The notes: generated by a model from the sequence alone, not told the origin. DNA of 64,000 bases from Tenrec ecaudatus (GCF_050624435.1 NC_134539.1:124315025-124379024); one strand, 5' to 3'. Shown: positions 13,232 through 24,160, counted from the first letter of the stretch. Numbers and translations: made by a program.

Positions 13232-13363
13232 CTTCTTGATGTAGGCAGCAATGTCCTTCTCTATGTTGTACTTCTCCATGGCCTGCGTAGCGCAGTCAAC
13301 GGCATCCTGCTGCATGTCCTCAGACATGTCCGCGTTCTTGATCACTGCCTTCCGGTCAGACAT
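13232..13363 (-). CDS. DYNLL2: DYNLL2 exon 2 coding part, residues 1-44
   Basis: Starts at the ATG at 13363-13361 and encodes [20 protein letters not shown] through to DIAAYIKK, then a GT donor. This is the LC8 N-terminal strand and first two helices. Ser2, Asp16 and Tyr41 (AYIKK) identify LC8 type 2; DYNLL1 has Cys2 and His41. The exon's 5' boundary is at 13370, after the acceptor CCTCCTGCAG, leaving seven untranslated bases (TGTCACG) before the start codon. Joined to exon 3, the protein has the family's exact length of 89 residues. Translation past the donor would add a spurious VRRRRA tail, so splicing is required. The presence of introns excludes a processed copy. Confidence 0.97.
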
Positions 13364-13604
13364 CGTGACACTGCAGGAGGAGCAGAGAGGTGAGGCCGAG
13401 GCCACACTCTAGACGACGAATGCCAGCTGCCAGGTGGGGGAGGGAGTGCAAGAGGCTTGGGCAACAGGCATGAGGCACTAAGAGACTGAGACCCCTACCT
13501 CAGCTCGTGGCCCCCACCCCTGGGAAATTTGGAACAGTGAAAAAGGTATTAGTCCTCAGTTCTTGTCATCTATCAGAAGCCAAGATAATGATATACCGTC
13601 TATT

Positions 13605-13690
13605 AGATGGGTCTTTAGGTAAGTTACTTAACCTTCTTTGGGCTTCCATGTTACCTGTAAACTGGGCATCAAGGACTGTCTTGATGGTGG
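13605..13690 (-). mobile_element. MIR fragment
   Basis: 'AAGTTACTTAACCTTCTTTG' followed by 'TTACCTGTAAACTGGGCATC' is the antisense MIR core. It lies in DYNLL2 intron 1. Confidence 0.75.
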
Positions 13691-13794
13691 CATAACCCCT
13701 GAGGATATGGCCACGAGACAGACGTACCACGGTGGGAGCTGAGCCCCACCAGGAGCTGGAGGAAGGTGAACCTACAGGAGGATGCGCTCCCATG

Positions 13795-13945
13795 GGATCA
13801 GGCACCTGCCTTCAGCCCGACTCTGAACTGTGTGGCCTTAGACAACTCACCAACTTTCCAGCATTTGACTGTTTCCACTTTAGCAATGAGGGTAGCTCAT
13901 TATCTGTCAGGTTGTTACAGCAACTAAATAAGGTTATATGACAGC
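13795..13945 (-). mobile_element. MIR fragment
   Basis: 'CTGAACTGTGTGGCCTTAGA', then 'AGCAATGAGGGTAGCTCATT' and 'CAGGTTGTTACAGCAACTAA', follow the antisense MIR consensus over nearly its whole body. It is separate from the MIR 100 bases away. Confidence 0.75.
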
Positions 13946-13984
13946 ATCTGTAAATCAGGGCCACCTGTCACACAGGAGTTGTGA

Positions 13985-14170
13985 AACCATGTCCCATTGG
14001 GTAGAATCAGCCCACCACCTGTGTTTGTTAATAAAGCTTTAAAGGAACAGGCCTTGTCCGATCATTTGCATAGTGGCTACAGCGACAATTGCAGAACTGA
14101 GTAGTTGCAACAAAGGCTGCAGGGCAAAAAGACTCAGCTATCACCTGGCCCTTTAAGGTGGCCAACGCTG
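13985..14170 (+). mobile_element. Old hAT-type DNA transposon remnant
   Basis: 'TTAATAAAGCTTTAAAGGAA', 'TTTGCATAGTGGCTACAGC' and 'AACTGAGTAGTTGCAACAAA', with a terminal 'CTGGCCCTTTA', match a common old mammalian repeat ('...gtctatggctgctttc...gagttgagtagttgcgac...'). I believe it is hAT-derived but am not sure of the family name. Confidence 0.6.
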
Positions 14171-14444
14171 CTGTGTACACACAAGCAAACGGGAGGTAGA
14201 TTCCAGGCCTTCAACACTCAGTGGTGGAAGAATAACACCTTCCAGTAAGCCCTCTGGGCAGAAATTGCCCTTACAGACCAAAGGACTAAGTGAGGTGAAG
14301 GCGATCTATATCTAGTTCCCTCACAGAAGGGTTCTTCCCCTAAACAAAAAACATAGAATTGGGGTGGGGTGGGGACATGGTAATAGGGATTAAAACTGTA
14401 AAAGATGCCAATGAAAAAGGAATTGCTTTTAAATAGCCACATTT

Positions 14445-15020
14445 CAAATCCCAGTTCTCCAGACCATGGTCTCCGGGCTACAGACAGGCAGAAATCTGAG
14501 GTTAACCCAGCCCCAGCCCCATGGGTCCCTCTGGGCTAACAGAAATCCCCAGAGAGTTGGATGAGGTAGCCTGCTTGGCAGTCTGTGGCCCGCAAGGTGC
14601 TTTGCAGCAGAAGGAATGAGTTCAAAATCCTGCCCCCTGCCCTTGACAAGAGCAGCAACAATCCCAAGTGTCGCTCTCTGAGCAGCCCTCTGTAGCCTCG
14701 ACCAGGGAACAAAAGATGGTCTCATCTGGGCCCATCTGAGATAAGCAGCCCTGGTACGGTTCCAGGCCACCTCGAGCTCCATGTTCACACTAGCCTGGGC
14801 GCTCGGTGGACTGGAATAGGTGACCTCACAACTAGTCCTCCAGTCTCCACAAAGATTCAGAATGCACCCACCCTAGGCACCTCGGCCGACGCTGTCTAGT
14901 GATGCAGGGCCAGCCTCCCCTGCAGCCATGCTAGCAAAAAGGGCCTCAGACACACCCCTAGGAGGAAAAGTCCGTCTCCAGGGGACGCTGTGAGCACCAC
15001 CTGGCGCTGAGGAAAGGTCA
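14445..15020. other. DYNLL2: Unique intronic DNA
   Basis: No repeat or exon is recognised. It lies inside DYNLL2 intron 1. Confidence 0.5.
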
Positions 15021-15024
15021 GGAG

Positions 15025-15085
15025 AAACCCGTTCAGGCCTGACTAGCTAAATGACCTTGGGCAGTCAGCATCTGCCACTTAAAAT
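15025..15085 (-). mobile_element. MIR core scrap
   Basis: 'GACTAGCTAAATGACCTTGG' followed by a 'CAGTCAGCATCTGCC' segment resembles the MIR core ('gctgtgtgaccttgggcaagtca'). It is short and uncertain. Confidence 0.4.
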
Positions 15086-15210
15086 CAAAAGGTTGAACAG
15101 ACATCAACTGGGGCAAACTCAATGGGCTGGGGCCAATGGAGCAGCAGCACTGGGAGAACTGGGAACGCTCTGATGTTACAAAGCTCTTCATACGGGGAAC
15201 CTCTTTCCTA

Positions 15211-15410
15211 CGCCCTAGTGGTTTAGCGGTCACGTGTTGGGCTGCAAACCTCGAGGTCTGCAGTTCGAAACCACCAGGTAGGTGCTCCTGGGGAGACGGA
15301 CGAGGCGTTCCAGTCCCATAACAAAGTTAGTCTAGGAACCGCACAAGGGCAGTCCCACCCTGCCCAATAAAGTCGCTGAGTCAGAATTGACCAGACAGCA
15401 GCGAGTGCGG
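15211..15410 (+). mobile_element. AfroSINE, full length
   Basis: Head 'CGCCCTAGTGGTTTAGCGGT', box-B-like 'GCAGTTCGAAACCACCAG' and tail 'AGTCAGAATTGACCAGACAG' appear in order. It lies in DYNLL2 intron 1 in the orientation opposite to the gene. Confidence 0.9.
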
Positions 15411-15423
15411 CTTGAAATGTGAA

Positions 15424-15470
15424 AAGGCCTTGTGGTGCAGTGGACGCTTACAGCAGCGGAAACTCTGGGC
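15424..15470 (+). mobile_element. Partial AfroSINE head
   Basis: 'AAGGCCTTGTGGTGCAGTGG' recalls the SINE head only 14 bases after the previous copy. The body is not convincing. Confidence 0.35.
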
Positions 15471-16435
15471 AGGCAGTGCGTTTGCTGGGGCTTTAGTATG
15501 ACGGCAGCTGGCGTCAGCCCTCCGCAGGTCACCACTGAGAAGGGGGCACCGTTTACAACTCCAGGGGTGGGTTGGGGTCCGGTGACAGCCAGGGAGCGAG
15601 TATGAATTCCGTCCAGGCAAAGTATGAACTTGGCACCAGTGCCCGCTGCCTCATCCCCCAAGTCCAAAGGAGCAACTTTGTCACCGTAATTAAAAGCCAC
15701 CTTACTCTCCAGGAGAGAGGCGGCAGTTACGTAACGCTGGTCTTGTGACTACAATGCCACGATTCTTCACCCCCGGGGCCCCCCAGGCGTCTGGGAGAGG
15801 CGAGACCCAGCGGCGGCCACCCCTGTCCAAGGTGCCGGCAGGAAAGGGGCAGCGAAGTGCCCAGCCTAGCCTCTCCTTCCTGGGGACGCCGACGGGCCCT
15901 GCGCCTCCAGACACGAGGTGGGTGCAGAGGGCCCCGGGCCAGCCGTCTCGGTCACGAGCCCGGGCTCCCTGCAAAAGCGAAAAGGGGCAGCTCCCAGGCT
16001 GCCGACGGTAGACGTGGCCCCGATGACGAGTCGCCCCACCGCACAAACGCCTCTACCGTCCCCTGGGGGCCCCCGGGGGGTCCGCGCCCCCTCCCCCACC
16101 CAGCCCCTGGGGAAGCAGCGCATCCTCCCCCCAGCGCCCTCCCCCGCCGGCCTGGAGCCGCGCCGGGCCGCCCGGCCGCCGCAGGAAGGACGCCCTGGGC
16201 TGGAGGCGGCGGCGGCAGAGCCGCGTCACGCCCGCGCCCGCGCCACCCCCTCTCCCTCGCCGCACACCGGCGGCCTGCGCGCGGCGCGGGCGACTCCCGG
16301 GGGGACGCGGGCGCCACCTCCGCAGCCGGGGCCTGCTGCCGCGCCGCGAGGGTCGCCCCGGCAGCGGTGGCGCAGCCCCGGCCGCAGGGAGGGAGGGGCG
16401 CCGGGGGCTCCGGCCGGGCGGCCGCCCCCGCTCAC

Positions 16436-16655
16436 CTTCACCGAGGCGAGTCCGCTCGGGGCTCCGCGGCAAGCAGCGATGGCCTCAGGCAGGCGCGTGG
16501 GCAGGCGCGGTGTCCCCCCGGCTCCCGCAGCCCCGGGCCGCCGCCCGCCCTTGGAGCCTCGCCGGCCGCCCGCTCCGCTCCGCTCCGCCTCGCGCCGCCG
16601 GCCCGCACGTCCGCTCCGCGACCGCGCCTCGCAGCTCCGCTCGGCTCTGCCGCTG
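16436..16655 (-). other. DYNLL2: DYNLL2 non-coding exon 1 (5' end inferred)
   Basis: The donor is GTGAAG|GTGAGCGGG, an excellent consensus, at 16436/16435. The 5' limit is placed about 30 bases downstream of a TATA-like box, so it is an estimate. The segment is G+C-rich 5' UTR. In mammals DYNLL2 has one upstream non-coding exon, which fits. Confidence 0.6.
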
Positions 16656-16680
16656 AGCCCGGCCGGCGCGCGGCCCCCCT

Positions 16681-16749
16681 GAAATAGGGCCCCGCCTCCG
16701 CCCCCGCCGCCCCCCCGCCGCGCGCGCCGCCGCCCGCGCTCGCCATTGG
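16681..16749 (-). promoter_or_regulatory. DYNLL2: DYNLL2 core promoter: CCAAT, GC boxes, TATA-like
   Basis: Read on the minus strand, AGCCAATGG covers 16751-16743. It is followed by consecutive GC boxes (GGGGGCGG and GGCGGGG types at 16735-16690) and CCCTATTTCAGG at 16690-16679. The spacing suits an NF-Y, Sp1 and TBP arrangement with initiation near 16650. There is no experimental proof here. Confidence 0.6.
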
Positions 16750-17219
16750 CTGCGCCCGCCGGGCCCCGCACTGCGGGCTTCTCCCCGCGCCGCTCTCGCC
16801 CCACATCTTGTTTCCTCCCACAATGCCTTGGGGCCGGGGGTGGGGGGGGGAAGAGCGAGCTCTGCGAAGGGCGGGGGGCGGGGGGCAGAGAATGCAGACC
16901 CGTCAGCCCCGCGCTGCAGAGTCCGCGCCTGGAAGGGAAAAGAGGCCAGGCCCAGGGGGCGGGGGGACCCCCGAGGACCCCACTCCGCGGGACACAATAG
17001 GAAGAGAGGGGGAGGTTTTAGATCCAGGGGGCTGATGAAGAAGGGATGGAGGGAGAGGCCAACCCTTAGGGAAAGGGGAAGGCCTGGGGGGGAGGAGGGG
17101 GAGACAGAAGGAGGGGGACAACCTCTGGGGAGAAGGGCAAGGGTGACGGGCCTTGTGAAGAGGCAAAGGCCCCCCTTCCCTCCCCAGCTGAGCCTTTGTT
17201 CCTCAACCTGAAGGCCAGA

Positions 17220-18470
17220 GGCCCTAACAACCCCCCCCCACACACACACAGCCCCCCGCTGAGGCTCCAGCTTGTATTCCTCGAGGCAGACCCCGAGCAA
17301 AATGGTGTCTGGCTCAGTTTGTCTTAGGTGCACAGGCCGATCGATGAGGACAGGCCACTTCTAATCCATCTGTGCCAGCCTGGGCCTGAGCTGCTCACAC
17401 CTGCCAGGTTCCAGGGGGAGTGACAGCCCCTCAAACTGGTACATCAGAGCTGTGGGGAGCCTGTCAAACCACACCCCCCATCACCCTTTCTTCACTTTAG
17501 AGGGGCCCTGGTACAGACCGGGAGCAGCCCCCGCCACTTTACCACGGGTCACGTAGCCTGGGCTGCTAGGTTGAAAAGGGATGCTTTCAGGTAGCAGCTC
17601 TTCTCAGGAGGGAGGGGGGAGGGGACTTTGTGGCACTGAGAGTATGCCTGTCCCCCTCCACCCTACCCATCATCCCCAGAGAAGAACTGGGTACATCTGT
17701 TTCCTCCCAAGGTTGTTTCACAGAGGAAGTGTCTCCCTGGGTGGTGAGAGCCCCTGTTGGAAGCCAGCAAGCAGCTTGGCCAGGGAGTGGGGATTGGGAA
17801 ACTAGTGAGTGTACCCAACCTCTCTCTGTCCCTGGCCTTCCCCTGACCATAAGCTAATAGTGCGCATCATGTGTCAAGGGAAACCTGGAAAGCCATCCCC
17901 CCTCCCTGCTTCTGTCAGTGACAGTCAGGGGGGCTTCAGAGGGGAGGAAGGATAGTGTGTCTGCCGAGGGCAGTGGAGACCTAGTTAAAGGAGCCATTAC
18001 CTTGTTTCTCCAATGATCACCAGCTGTCAGCCCCTTCCTCAGACCTGAACGTCAAACCTGCTCTATGTGGTGGTAGTGCAGCTCACTGCAGGAGGGCATC
18101 CTAAGGAGGAGGCAGGTGGGGAGGGGTGGCTAGCTCGGTGTGCCCTGGTCCAAACAGTGTGCACTCAGCGGGTACATGCCCTTTTCCAGTGTGCTCAAAG
18201 GCAACTATGAGCTAGAGATGACTCGTCAAAGGCCATGTGGCCGGGACATAAATCCTTCCTTTCCCTGGTCCCCTTCCCTGGAGTGGAGGAGGGCAAAAGC
18301 CCTGCCTGAGGCTGTGGTGGGGTGGAGACGCAGAGAATATCAACTAACAGGGAGCAGAGCCAAGGCTTTGACTTGTAAGAAATGTAACATTGTATGTGAC
18401 AGCCTGTGCATGTGCGGATATGTTTGAGTCAGGGAATAAGCTAGGCTATCAGACATATTTGTTAACAATA
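17220..18470. other. Unique DNA upstream of DYNLL2
   Basis: No repeat, exon or RNA is recognised. It may carry distal DYNLL2 promoter elements. A short CA tract lies at 17238-17250. Confidence 0.45.
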
Positions 18471-18479
18471 GAAAATACC

Positions 18480-18635
18480 GCCTATTTGTGGAGTTCTCAC
18501 TCTGTTCCAGCCTCTGGTCTGAGTGTTTTAAATCCAATATTGTATGTAATCCCAGGAGCGATCATTTGACGTGATCCGTGCCTGTAGAAAGGGGAGGAAA
18601 CTAAGGCTTAAAGAAACCCAGTAACTTGCCCTGGA
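18480..18635 (+). mobile_element. MIR, most of the element
   Basis: 'TTCTCACTCTGTTCCAGCCT', 'AGTGTTTTAAATCCAATATT' and 'AGGAAACTAAGGCTTAAAGA' follow the sense MIR consensus from the 5' part through the core. Confidence 0.75.
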
Positions 18636-18799
18636 TCTTTCCTCTGGTCTGTCTTCTTCGCCACTGCACTGCCACCTTCCAGAGACCAGAGAAAGTCGGG
18701 GAAGCAGAAGGCAGGCGTCGGCTCCCTCTCGGAATGAAACCCACACGGCCTGCGCGTCTCTGACTCTTTTCTATCCAAACACTTATTAGCATCCTCAGG

Positions 18800-19040
18800 A
18801 ACTGCTTATTCCACAGGCCACAGTTTGGGAGACTTGTGCGGTTCTAATTACTGCTATTTATGTGAAATGCTTGCTGTTTAGGATAATTACCATGCGACAC
18901 AGTAACTGTTATAATTAATATGTCGGCTTAACTTGGTGAACGTTTTCATGTGAGGCTGCCACACTTCCTGATTGTCTTGTTTTTCTGTTACCCAGAGAGC
19001 AGAGTGATGTCTTCTAATTCAAAAATCAGAGGGTATGTTT
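18800..19040. promoter_or_regulatory. Candidate conserved non-coding element
   Basis: AT-rich, repeat-free DNA with homeodomain-type cores: CTAATTAC near 18845, GATAATTACC near 18883 and TAATTAATA near 18912. It lies 2.1 kb upstream of the promoter. This composition is typical of developmental enhancers, but conservation was not measured. Confidence 0.35.
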
Positions 19041-19199
19041 CTGTTTGGGCTCTTTGGCGGCCCCTTGACCCTCTTGGCTCCTTTTTTAAAACCGTGATTT
19101 GGACCCTGATGGCCACCACCACCCCTTAATTCTATTTCTGGCTCAGACCTCTCGCCGTGGGAAGGCTCTTAGCCTGATCACATATAACTCACATACAAG

Positions 19200-19365
19200 C
19201 TGGTGCCTAAGAGCATTGGCCCTGGAGTCAGGGTGCCTGGTTTCTAACAATTTCTACCACCCTACCAATTGTGTCGATGTTGCCAAGCTAGTCAGCATTA
19301 TGAAGTTTCCTTTTCCTGATCAATAAGTTGGGAAGGATAATAATAATACTGACTTCATAAGGTCC
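19200..19365 (-). mobile_element. MIR, nearly complete
   Basis: 'AAGAGCATTGGCCCTGGAGT', 'CAATAAGTTGGGAAGGATAA' and a trailing 'AATAATACTGACTTCATAAG' are the antisense MIR. A C/A homopolymer junction (19371-19389) follows. Confidence 0.8.
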
Positions 19366-19389
19366 TGCCCTCCCCCCCCCCAAAAAAAA

Positions 19390-20840
19390 TAGTGCCTGAG
19401 AAACTCCTGGCCGCGTGCCTGGTTCGTGTGAGGCACAAATGTTCCGCAGTGGCCGCTCCCTCCCACACTGGTTTCTAATCTCTGTATTTCTTATCCCAAT
19501 CCCTGACACCGTTGTCCACCCAAGGCACCAGGCTAGAAACCAGGAAGCTCCCAAGGTGTGCCTCTCTCTTGCATCTCCATGGCCCACTTCTTGGCTGTTT
19601 CTGCAGCCCCTACCTTCCAGCCCCCTTATGAATGCCTCGGTGTCTTTTCCATGTGGTTCCCCGCCTCCACTCCCGGCCCCAACTCTCCAAATCCACGTTC
19701 CAGACCTCGTCCCTCTTCCCTGCTCAGAATAAAGACCCAGTTCTTTAGCTTCCTTTACCCCTCCTCCCACACACACCTGCCTCCCTTCAGCGCCCCACAC
19801 TTCCCATGCTGCGCTAGTAACACCAGCTACTGCCTGCCCTTCCCCACACTGACTCCACACCTCTGTTCACGTGGTCTTCTTGCCCGTGGGGTTGACCTTC
19901 TGCTTTCTTTGCTGGCTCTCTCCTCTGCTTCCGTGCCCTCTCCTCTCCTCTAGGAAACCTTCCCAGAGCCCCAGGTGGTGTGCCTGCCTCTCTTTTGTGC
20001 TTCTGTTTTTGTGGCTTCTCCCTGGACACATCTCATCAAGACCACTTAGGTTTCTCTGTGGTTCTCCGCAGTTAGAAAGTATGTCGTATTCCGATGTGGA
20101 CCACAGAGCCCAACATGATTGGGGGATGTGAGACGTTCTCTGGACGTTTTGGTTACACTTATGGTGCCTGTTGATGACTGAAAAACACATCTTGGAAGAA
20201 CTCCTTATCCTCCACCTCAGCATGAGCGCCCTAAGAACAGGCTCCAGGCTCCTGTCTCCTTTAGAACCAGCTGCACATGCTGTGTACACTGGCCCTTCTG
20301 CCCAAAGCAAGTCAATCATTGTCAGGCTAGAGGGAGCACAGGCTTGACTTCTGAGTGTGAGCTCCTCACACACTGCTGGGCTCTTCCCAGAAGCCCCATC
20401 CCACCCCTACCTCTCAAGCTCCAGGTAAAGATTACCCAGGACCGGACAACCCCCGCTCAGTCACCCAGAGGATAAAGATACTGGAAGTGACAGAGTTCAT
20501 TTTACCAGACCCTTTATCCATGGGGCTTCAAGCTTCAAGTGGCCTAAGGGGGATGGGAAACACATGCTAACAACCACACACACACACCCCGCCCCCAAAT
20601 GCTGTGAACACCCAGATGCCAGTCCCCACTGCCAAGTCCCTAAAGGGAAATGTAAGCAATAAACCGGCATAACAAGAATATTTGGAGTCGCCTCCCATTC
20701 CATTGCTGACTTCTTGGGTTGCTTTCCAAGACATACTGTCCTTGATAACCACTTACTCAACCCTAAATATTGCCCCTCTTCCTCCTCATCCCCCTAGACA
20801 CCTCACAATGACATTGTGAGGTGGAGAGCTAGGCACTCCC
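19390..20840. other. Unique intergenic DNA
   Basis: Pyrimidine-rich plus strand at 19590-20000. No exon or transposon is recognised. A short CA run lies at 20575-20586. Confidence 0.45.
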
Positions 20841-20849
20841 TTAGTAGAC

Positions 20850-20965
20850 TGGGAGTCAGAGAAGTCCTCATCCCAGTTTGGCCGCTACCTCGTGTGCCAT
20901 TAGCCAAGTCATTTGCCCTCTCAGATGCCCCAGCTCCTCGTTCGAACGACCTGTAAGATCCTTGC
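20850..20965 (-). mobile_element. MIR fragment
   Basis: 'GACTGGGAGTCAGAGAAGTC' then 'AGCCAAGTCATTTGCCCTCT' are the antisense MIR body and core. Confidence 0.7.
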
Positions 20966-20969
20966 CGGT

Positions 20970-21980
20970 TCCAGAGCCTGTAATTCTGACTTCAGTCGCC
21001 CATCACAGGAGCCCAGCCCTGCATGGGTTCGAGAAAATTTTCAGGCAGGAGCCTCTTTCTCTAGCCAAGGTGAAATGGCTCCTTTTCCGGGACCCTTCTC
21101 ACTAAACCATGCAGGCAGAATTCGGAGAGTGCTTCTCGACCCTCTCCTACCCACAGCCGCGTTCACTGAGAGATGGGCTATCCACGTTCAAAGTCCTTGG
21201 ACAGAGTTGAGATGACATCGATGTTTAGACCTCCAGTTAAAATCCTAAAGAAATGGCAGCCAGCCGCAAAGCAGCTATCTTATTTTTTCATAGCAGTGCC
21301 CATCACCTCTCCATTCAAATTCCCGAAGCAGGATGTCTCACTGGGTTGCATGTCTACCTCCTGACACTGAGGAAGAGGAGACCCCAATTGACAGACCCTT
21401 CTGAGATCACTGAAGGAGCACCGACCAGTTCAGGAAAAGTGCTGGGCAAGCAGAAACCACTGCTCGGCTACTTTTGAAAACAGCCAAAGTGGAAGGCAAG
21501 ATTGCCCCAACTGTCATCACGACGTGCCCTGTGAGGCTGGCCCTGTCCGTGCTGTGGTGCAAAGGGTCCCGGTGAGTCGGCACCGAACCACCACCATGTG
21601 TTCTCCTACCTCCGCTTCACTTCTTTGAGGATAATTTTTTGGGGGAAACTGTCAGGCATATTGTGATCTATTCAAGATTAAAAACAAAAACCTGCGTTTG
21701 CGATCTGTGCATTATGAAAGTAAATACCCGTCTTACATTTTGGCGTGGTAACATGTATTATACATGTATTATACGTATTATACATGCAGAAGGGGACTTC
21801 CAAAAGGCCAGGGAAATTTACTATTATCTTTTCATTTTCTCAAATTTTTTGAAAGCATATGTGTACATCTACACATGTATAGACACAACCACAAGAGTGA
21901 GTCAAAAGTATTGCTACTGGCAAAGCACTCTCATGAAATGTGCAGGCTTGGAGGTAGAAAGCCCAAAAGGAAGAATTTAC
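20970..21980. other. Intergenic DNA without recognised features
   Basis: It contains an AT-rich stretch at 21640-21900 with repeated TATACATGTATTATAC-like palindromes (21750-21785). No gene is recognised. Confidence 0.4.
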
Positions 21981-21984
21981 TCCG

Positions 21985-22478
21985 TGTATCTTAAATTGAG
22001 AAAATTGAAGAAAAAATAACCAAACCTCAAATAGCAATTTTGAAGGATATTCTATGAGCAAAATATTAAATGATGCAGAAAGCATCAAAAGAAGATGGAG
22101 GGACTATAGAGTCACTGTGCCAAGAAGAACTGGTCGCATTCAGTCATTTCAAGAGGAAGTATACGACCAAGAACCGTATTGAAGGAAGAAGTCTTCACTG
22201 AAGGCATTGGTGAAAACCACGTTTCCCAAAATTGACAGATGAAATGCTTCCGTAAGATGATTCAGCGCTGGAAGCACTCCCTAGTCTACGCTGACTGACT
22301 GGGAGAGAGCCATCCCTATTTGTGCCTTTTCCAAAGAAAAGCGACCCAGTAGAATTCAGAAATTATCAAACAATGCCACTGAGACAGACTGGACTCAGAC
22401 ACAGCAACAATTGTGAATATGGCCCAGGACGAGGCTTGCTAGGAGTGGAACCGACTTGATAGCACCTAACAACCTAAC
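21985..22478 (+). mobile_element. RTE copy, internally deleted
   Basis: The sense sequence leads into the RTE reverse-transcriptase domain ('AATGATGCAGAAAGCATCAA', 'AGAAGATGGAGGGACTATAG', 'TTTGTGCCTTTTCCAAAG'). It breaks off near 22385 and jumps to the RTE 3' terminus ('AGTGGAACCGACTTGATAGC', 'ACCTAACAACCTAACAACC'). The palm domain and C terminus are missing. It is frameshifted and inactive. Confidence 0.8.
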
Positions 22479-22609
22479 AACCGCAGTTCACGCGTGAAAG
22501 CTGATTTCAAGCAGAACGTTCTGAAGGATGTCTCTGTGATCGGTGTGTGACTTCAGACAAGTTCACTCAGGAATAATCTCTAAATCTTGTTAGGGTGCCT
22601 TCAACAATA

Positions 22610-23720
22610 GGACACGTTTCGTGCAGTGGAAAGAAATTATTCTGTGGTCTGGGCTATATCAAAGTTTTAACAAAACCCAAGTGGAGAATCTCTCACAATC
22701 GTTGAAGCTTTGTCATGAGTTTATGGGTATGCTAACCCACATACAACGAAGCAAACATTTTAAGGCAAATCCGGAAGCCATCAGAGATGAGCCGAGAAAG
22801 AGGAGATCACCATCCACAACAAATGAAGAGAATGCAGAGGAAACTGGTGGGAGACGACCAGAGAATTACCATTTGGTGTGATAGATACCGAAGCTGGGAT
22901 CTCAGATGGTTGGGCATTTTTAATTTTGCGTGAACATGGTGGCCTCAGCAAACTTTCAAATCAATGGGTGTCAAAAGTATCATGGGAAGATCAGCTAACT
23001 CAAAGAGCTGATCTCTCCATTAGTTTCAAAGCAAGATCAAAGTTAACAAAGATGATTTTATAGGAAAAAGGGTTAACTGTGCATGAGGATTGGATTTGCC
23101 AGTGTGATTCAGAGAGAAAGCCCTAATCAAAACACTGGCTTCCAACAGGGCTTGCTGGGCCAGGTAAACTCAGGCAGAGTGGTCATTTCAGAAGGTTATG
23201 GTGACTGATTTGGAAGATTTTAAAGGGGTCATCTTGATAAAATTTCTTGAATAACACAGGACAATCATGGGGGAAGAAATCTGAAGGTAATCAAAAATTC
23301 CATTGGTGAGGAAAGAGCCAGGAAAGTTGTGCCAAGGAATTTTTTTTTTTTTAAGAATGCACTTGCTCATTCTTCTGGGACAACAAGGGCTGTCCGACAA
23401 GAATTTCACTGGGAAAACTTACCCCATCCGCTCTGCAGCCCTGCTCTTGCGCCTTCAGACTTGGTTTTGTTTCCAAAATTCAAGAGCATTTAAAGAGAAG
23501 ACAATGTGCATCCTTTGAGGATGCCAATCTTGCCGTTTTGATGTGATGGAAACCAAAAAGCACAGGATTATCCAGGGAAGGGTTAGAGAGATGGGAAGAC
23601 TGTCTTGAGAAGTGCATAGGACAAGATGGAGGACACATCAAGAAATAATGGCTTCACATGTTGATATTTTTGTTTAATAAAAATTTCTATGAGTTTGTAG
23701 CAATATTTTTAACTTACTAT
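22610..23720 (+). pseudogene. Decayed mariner transposon with transposase remnants
   Basis: Conceptual fragments in order resemble a mariner transposase. They are an HTH-region segment with RRSPSTTNEEN (about 22795), then LSKLSNQWVSKVSWEDQLTQ (about 22945) and a CDSERKP segment at the position of the family's GYDPETK. Near the end come SALQPCSCAFRLGFVSK, matching the PPYSPDLAPSDFFLFPK motif of the family, and EKCIGQDGGHIKK, matching the C-terminal EKCIEVDGDYIEK. Stops and frameshifts are frequent, and the catalytic aspartates are not all recoverable. I could not fix the inverted repeats. The family is DD34D Tc1/mariner; the subfamily is unknown. Confidence 0.7.
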
Positions 23721-23724
23721 CCTA

Positions 23725-24160
23725 TGTGTGTGCACACACACAGGGCCTTGAACCCGTGCGAACAGACTCAGGTATGGGCAACAAAGCAAAATTGGAAACA
23801 GGCCCAAACATTTTCAATGTGCATAAAGCGAAACAATAACCAGAACAGGGAAAAACACAGCTCAAACCCTGGAACCGGAGACTCAAATGCAAACCCAACG
23901 CCACCGAGCCATTCTGACCGCAGGGCAGAGTAGAACTGTAACTCGTCACAGGAACAGAAAGTTCCACCTTTCCCCCTGACGTTGCCGCGTGTCACACATG
24001 CTTCTGATGTCAAACCCTAGGAAGGATTGAGATCACAAGATGGACTCCTCGGTTGTCTTCTAAGAACAGAGTTCACCCTTAAATGTTCATCAGTGTTAGA
24101 TTTTCAGTCGATTTTCGTATGTGGTATGAATAGGGGCTGTGATTTCATAACTTATTTGAA
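23725..24160. other. Intergenic DNA without recognised features
   Basis: A short GT/CA alternation lies at 23724-23742. Nothing else is recognised. Confidence 0.4.

Larger units (their letters stand above)
13371..16435 (-). other. DYNLL2: DYNLL2 intron 1
   Basis: About 3.07 kb between non-coding exon 1 (donor GTGAGCGGG at 16435) and exon 2. It contains two MIRs, an old hAT remnant, one AfroSINE and a SINE head. Its first roughly 700 bases on the gene side belong to the CpG island. Confidence 0.85.
15750..17000. promoter_or_regulatory. DYNLL2: CpG island over the DYNLL2 promoter and exon 1
   Basis: Very high G+C with dense CpG, peaking at 16050-16780, in a window that is otherwise CpG-poor. 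It spans exon 1, the core promoter and the start of intron 1. Long open frames on both strands here are a by-product of GC richness. The DNA from 17000 to 17250 stays purine-rich on the plus strand. Confidence 0.9.

Noticed and set aside
13232-13363. DYNLL1 rather than DYNLL2
   Set aside because: Ser2, Asp16, Ala21 and Tyr41 match type 2; DYNLL1 has Cys2, Glu16, Ser21 and His41.
15857-16687. A 276-codon plus-strand open frame and overlapping long minus-strand frames (up to 282 codons)
   Set aside because: They lie in the DYNLL2 CpG island. The products are P/R/A/G-rich without domains, open in several frames at once, and antisense to exon 1, as expected from low stop-codon frequency in GC-rich DNA.
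22621-22881. Independent small gene
   Set aside because: The fragment aligns in order with further mariner transposase pieces downstream and has no separate start context.
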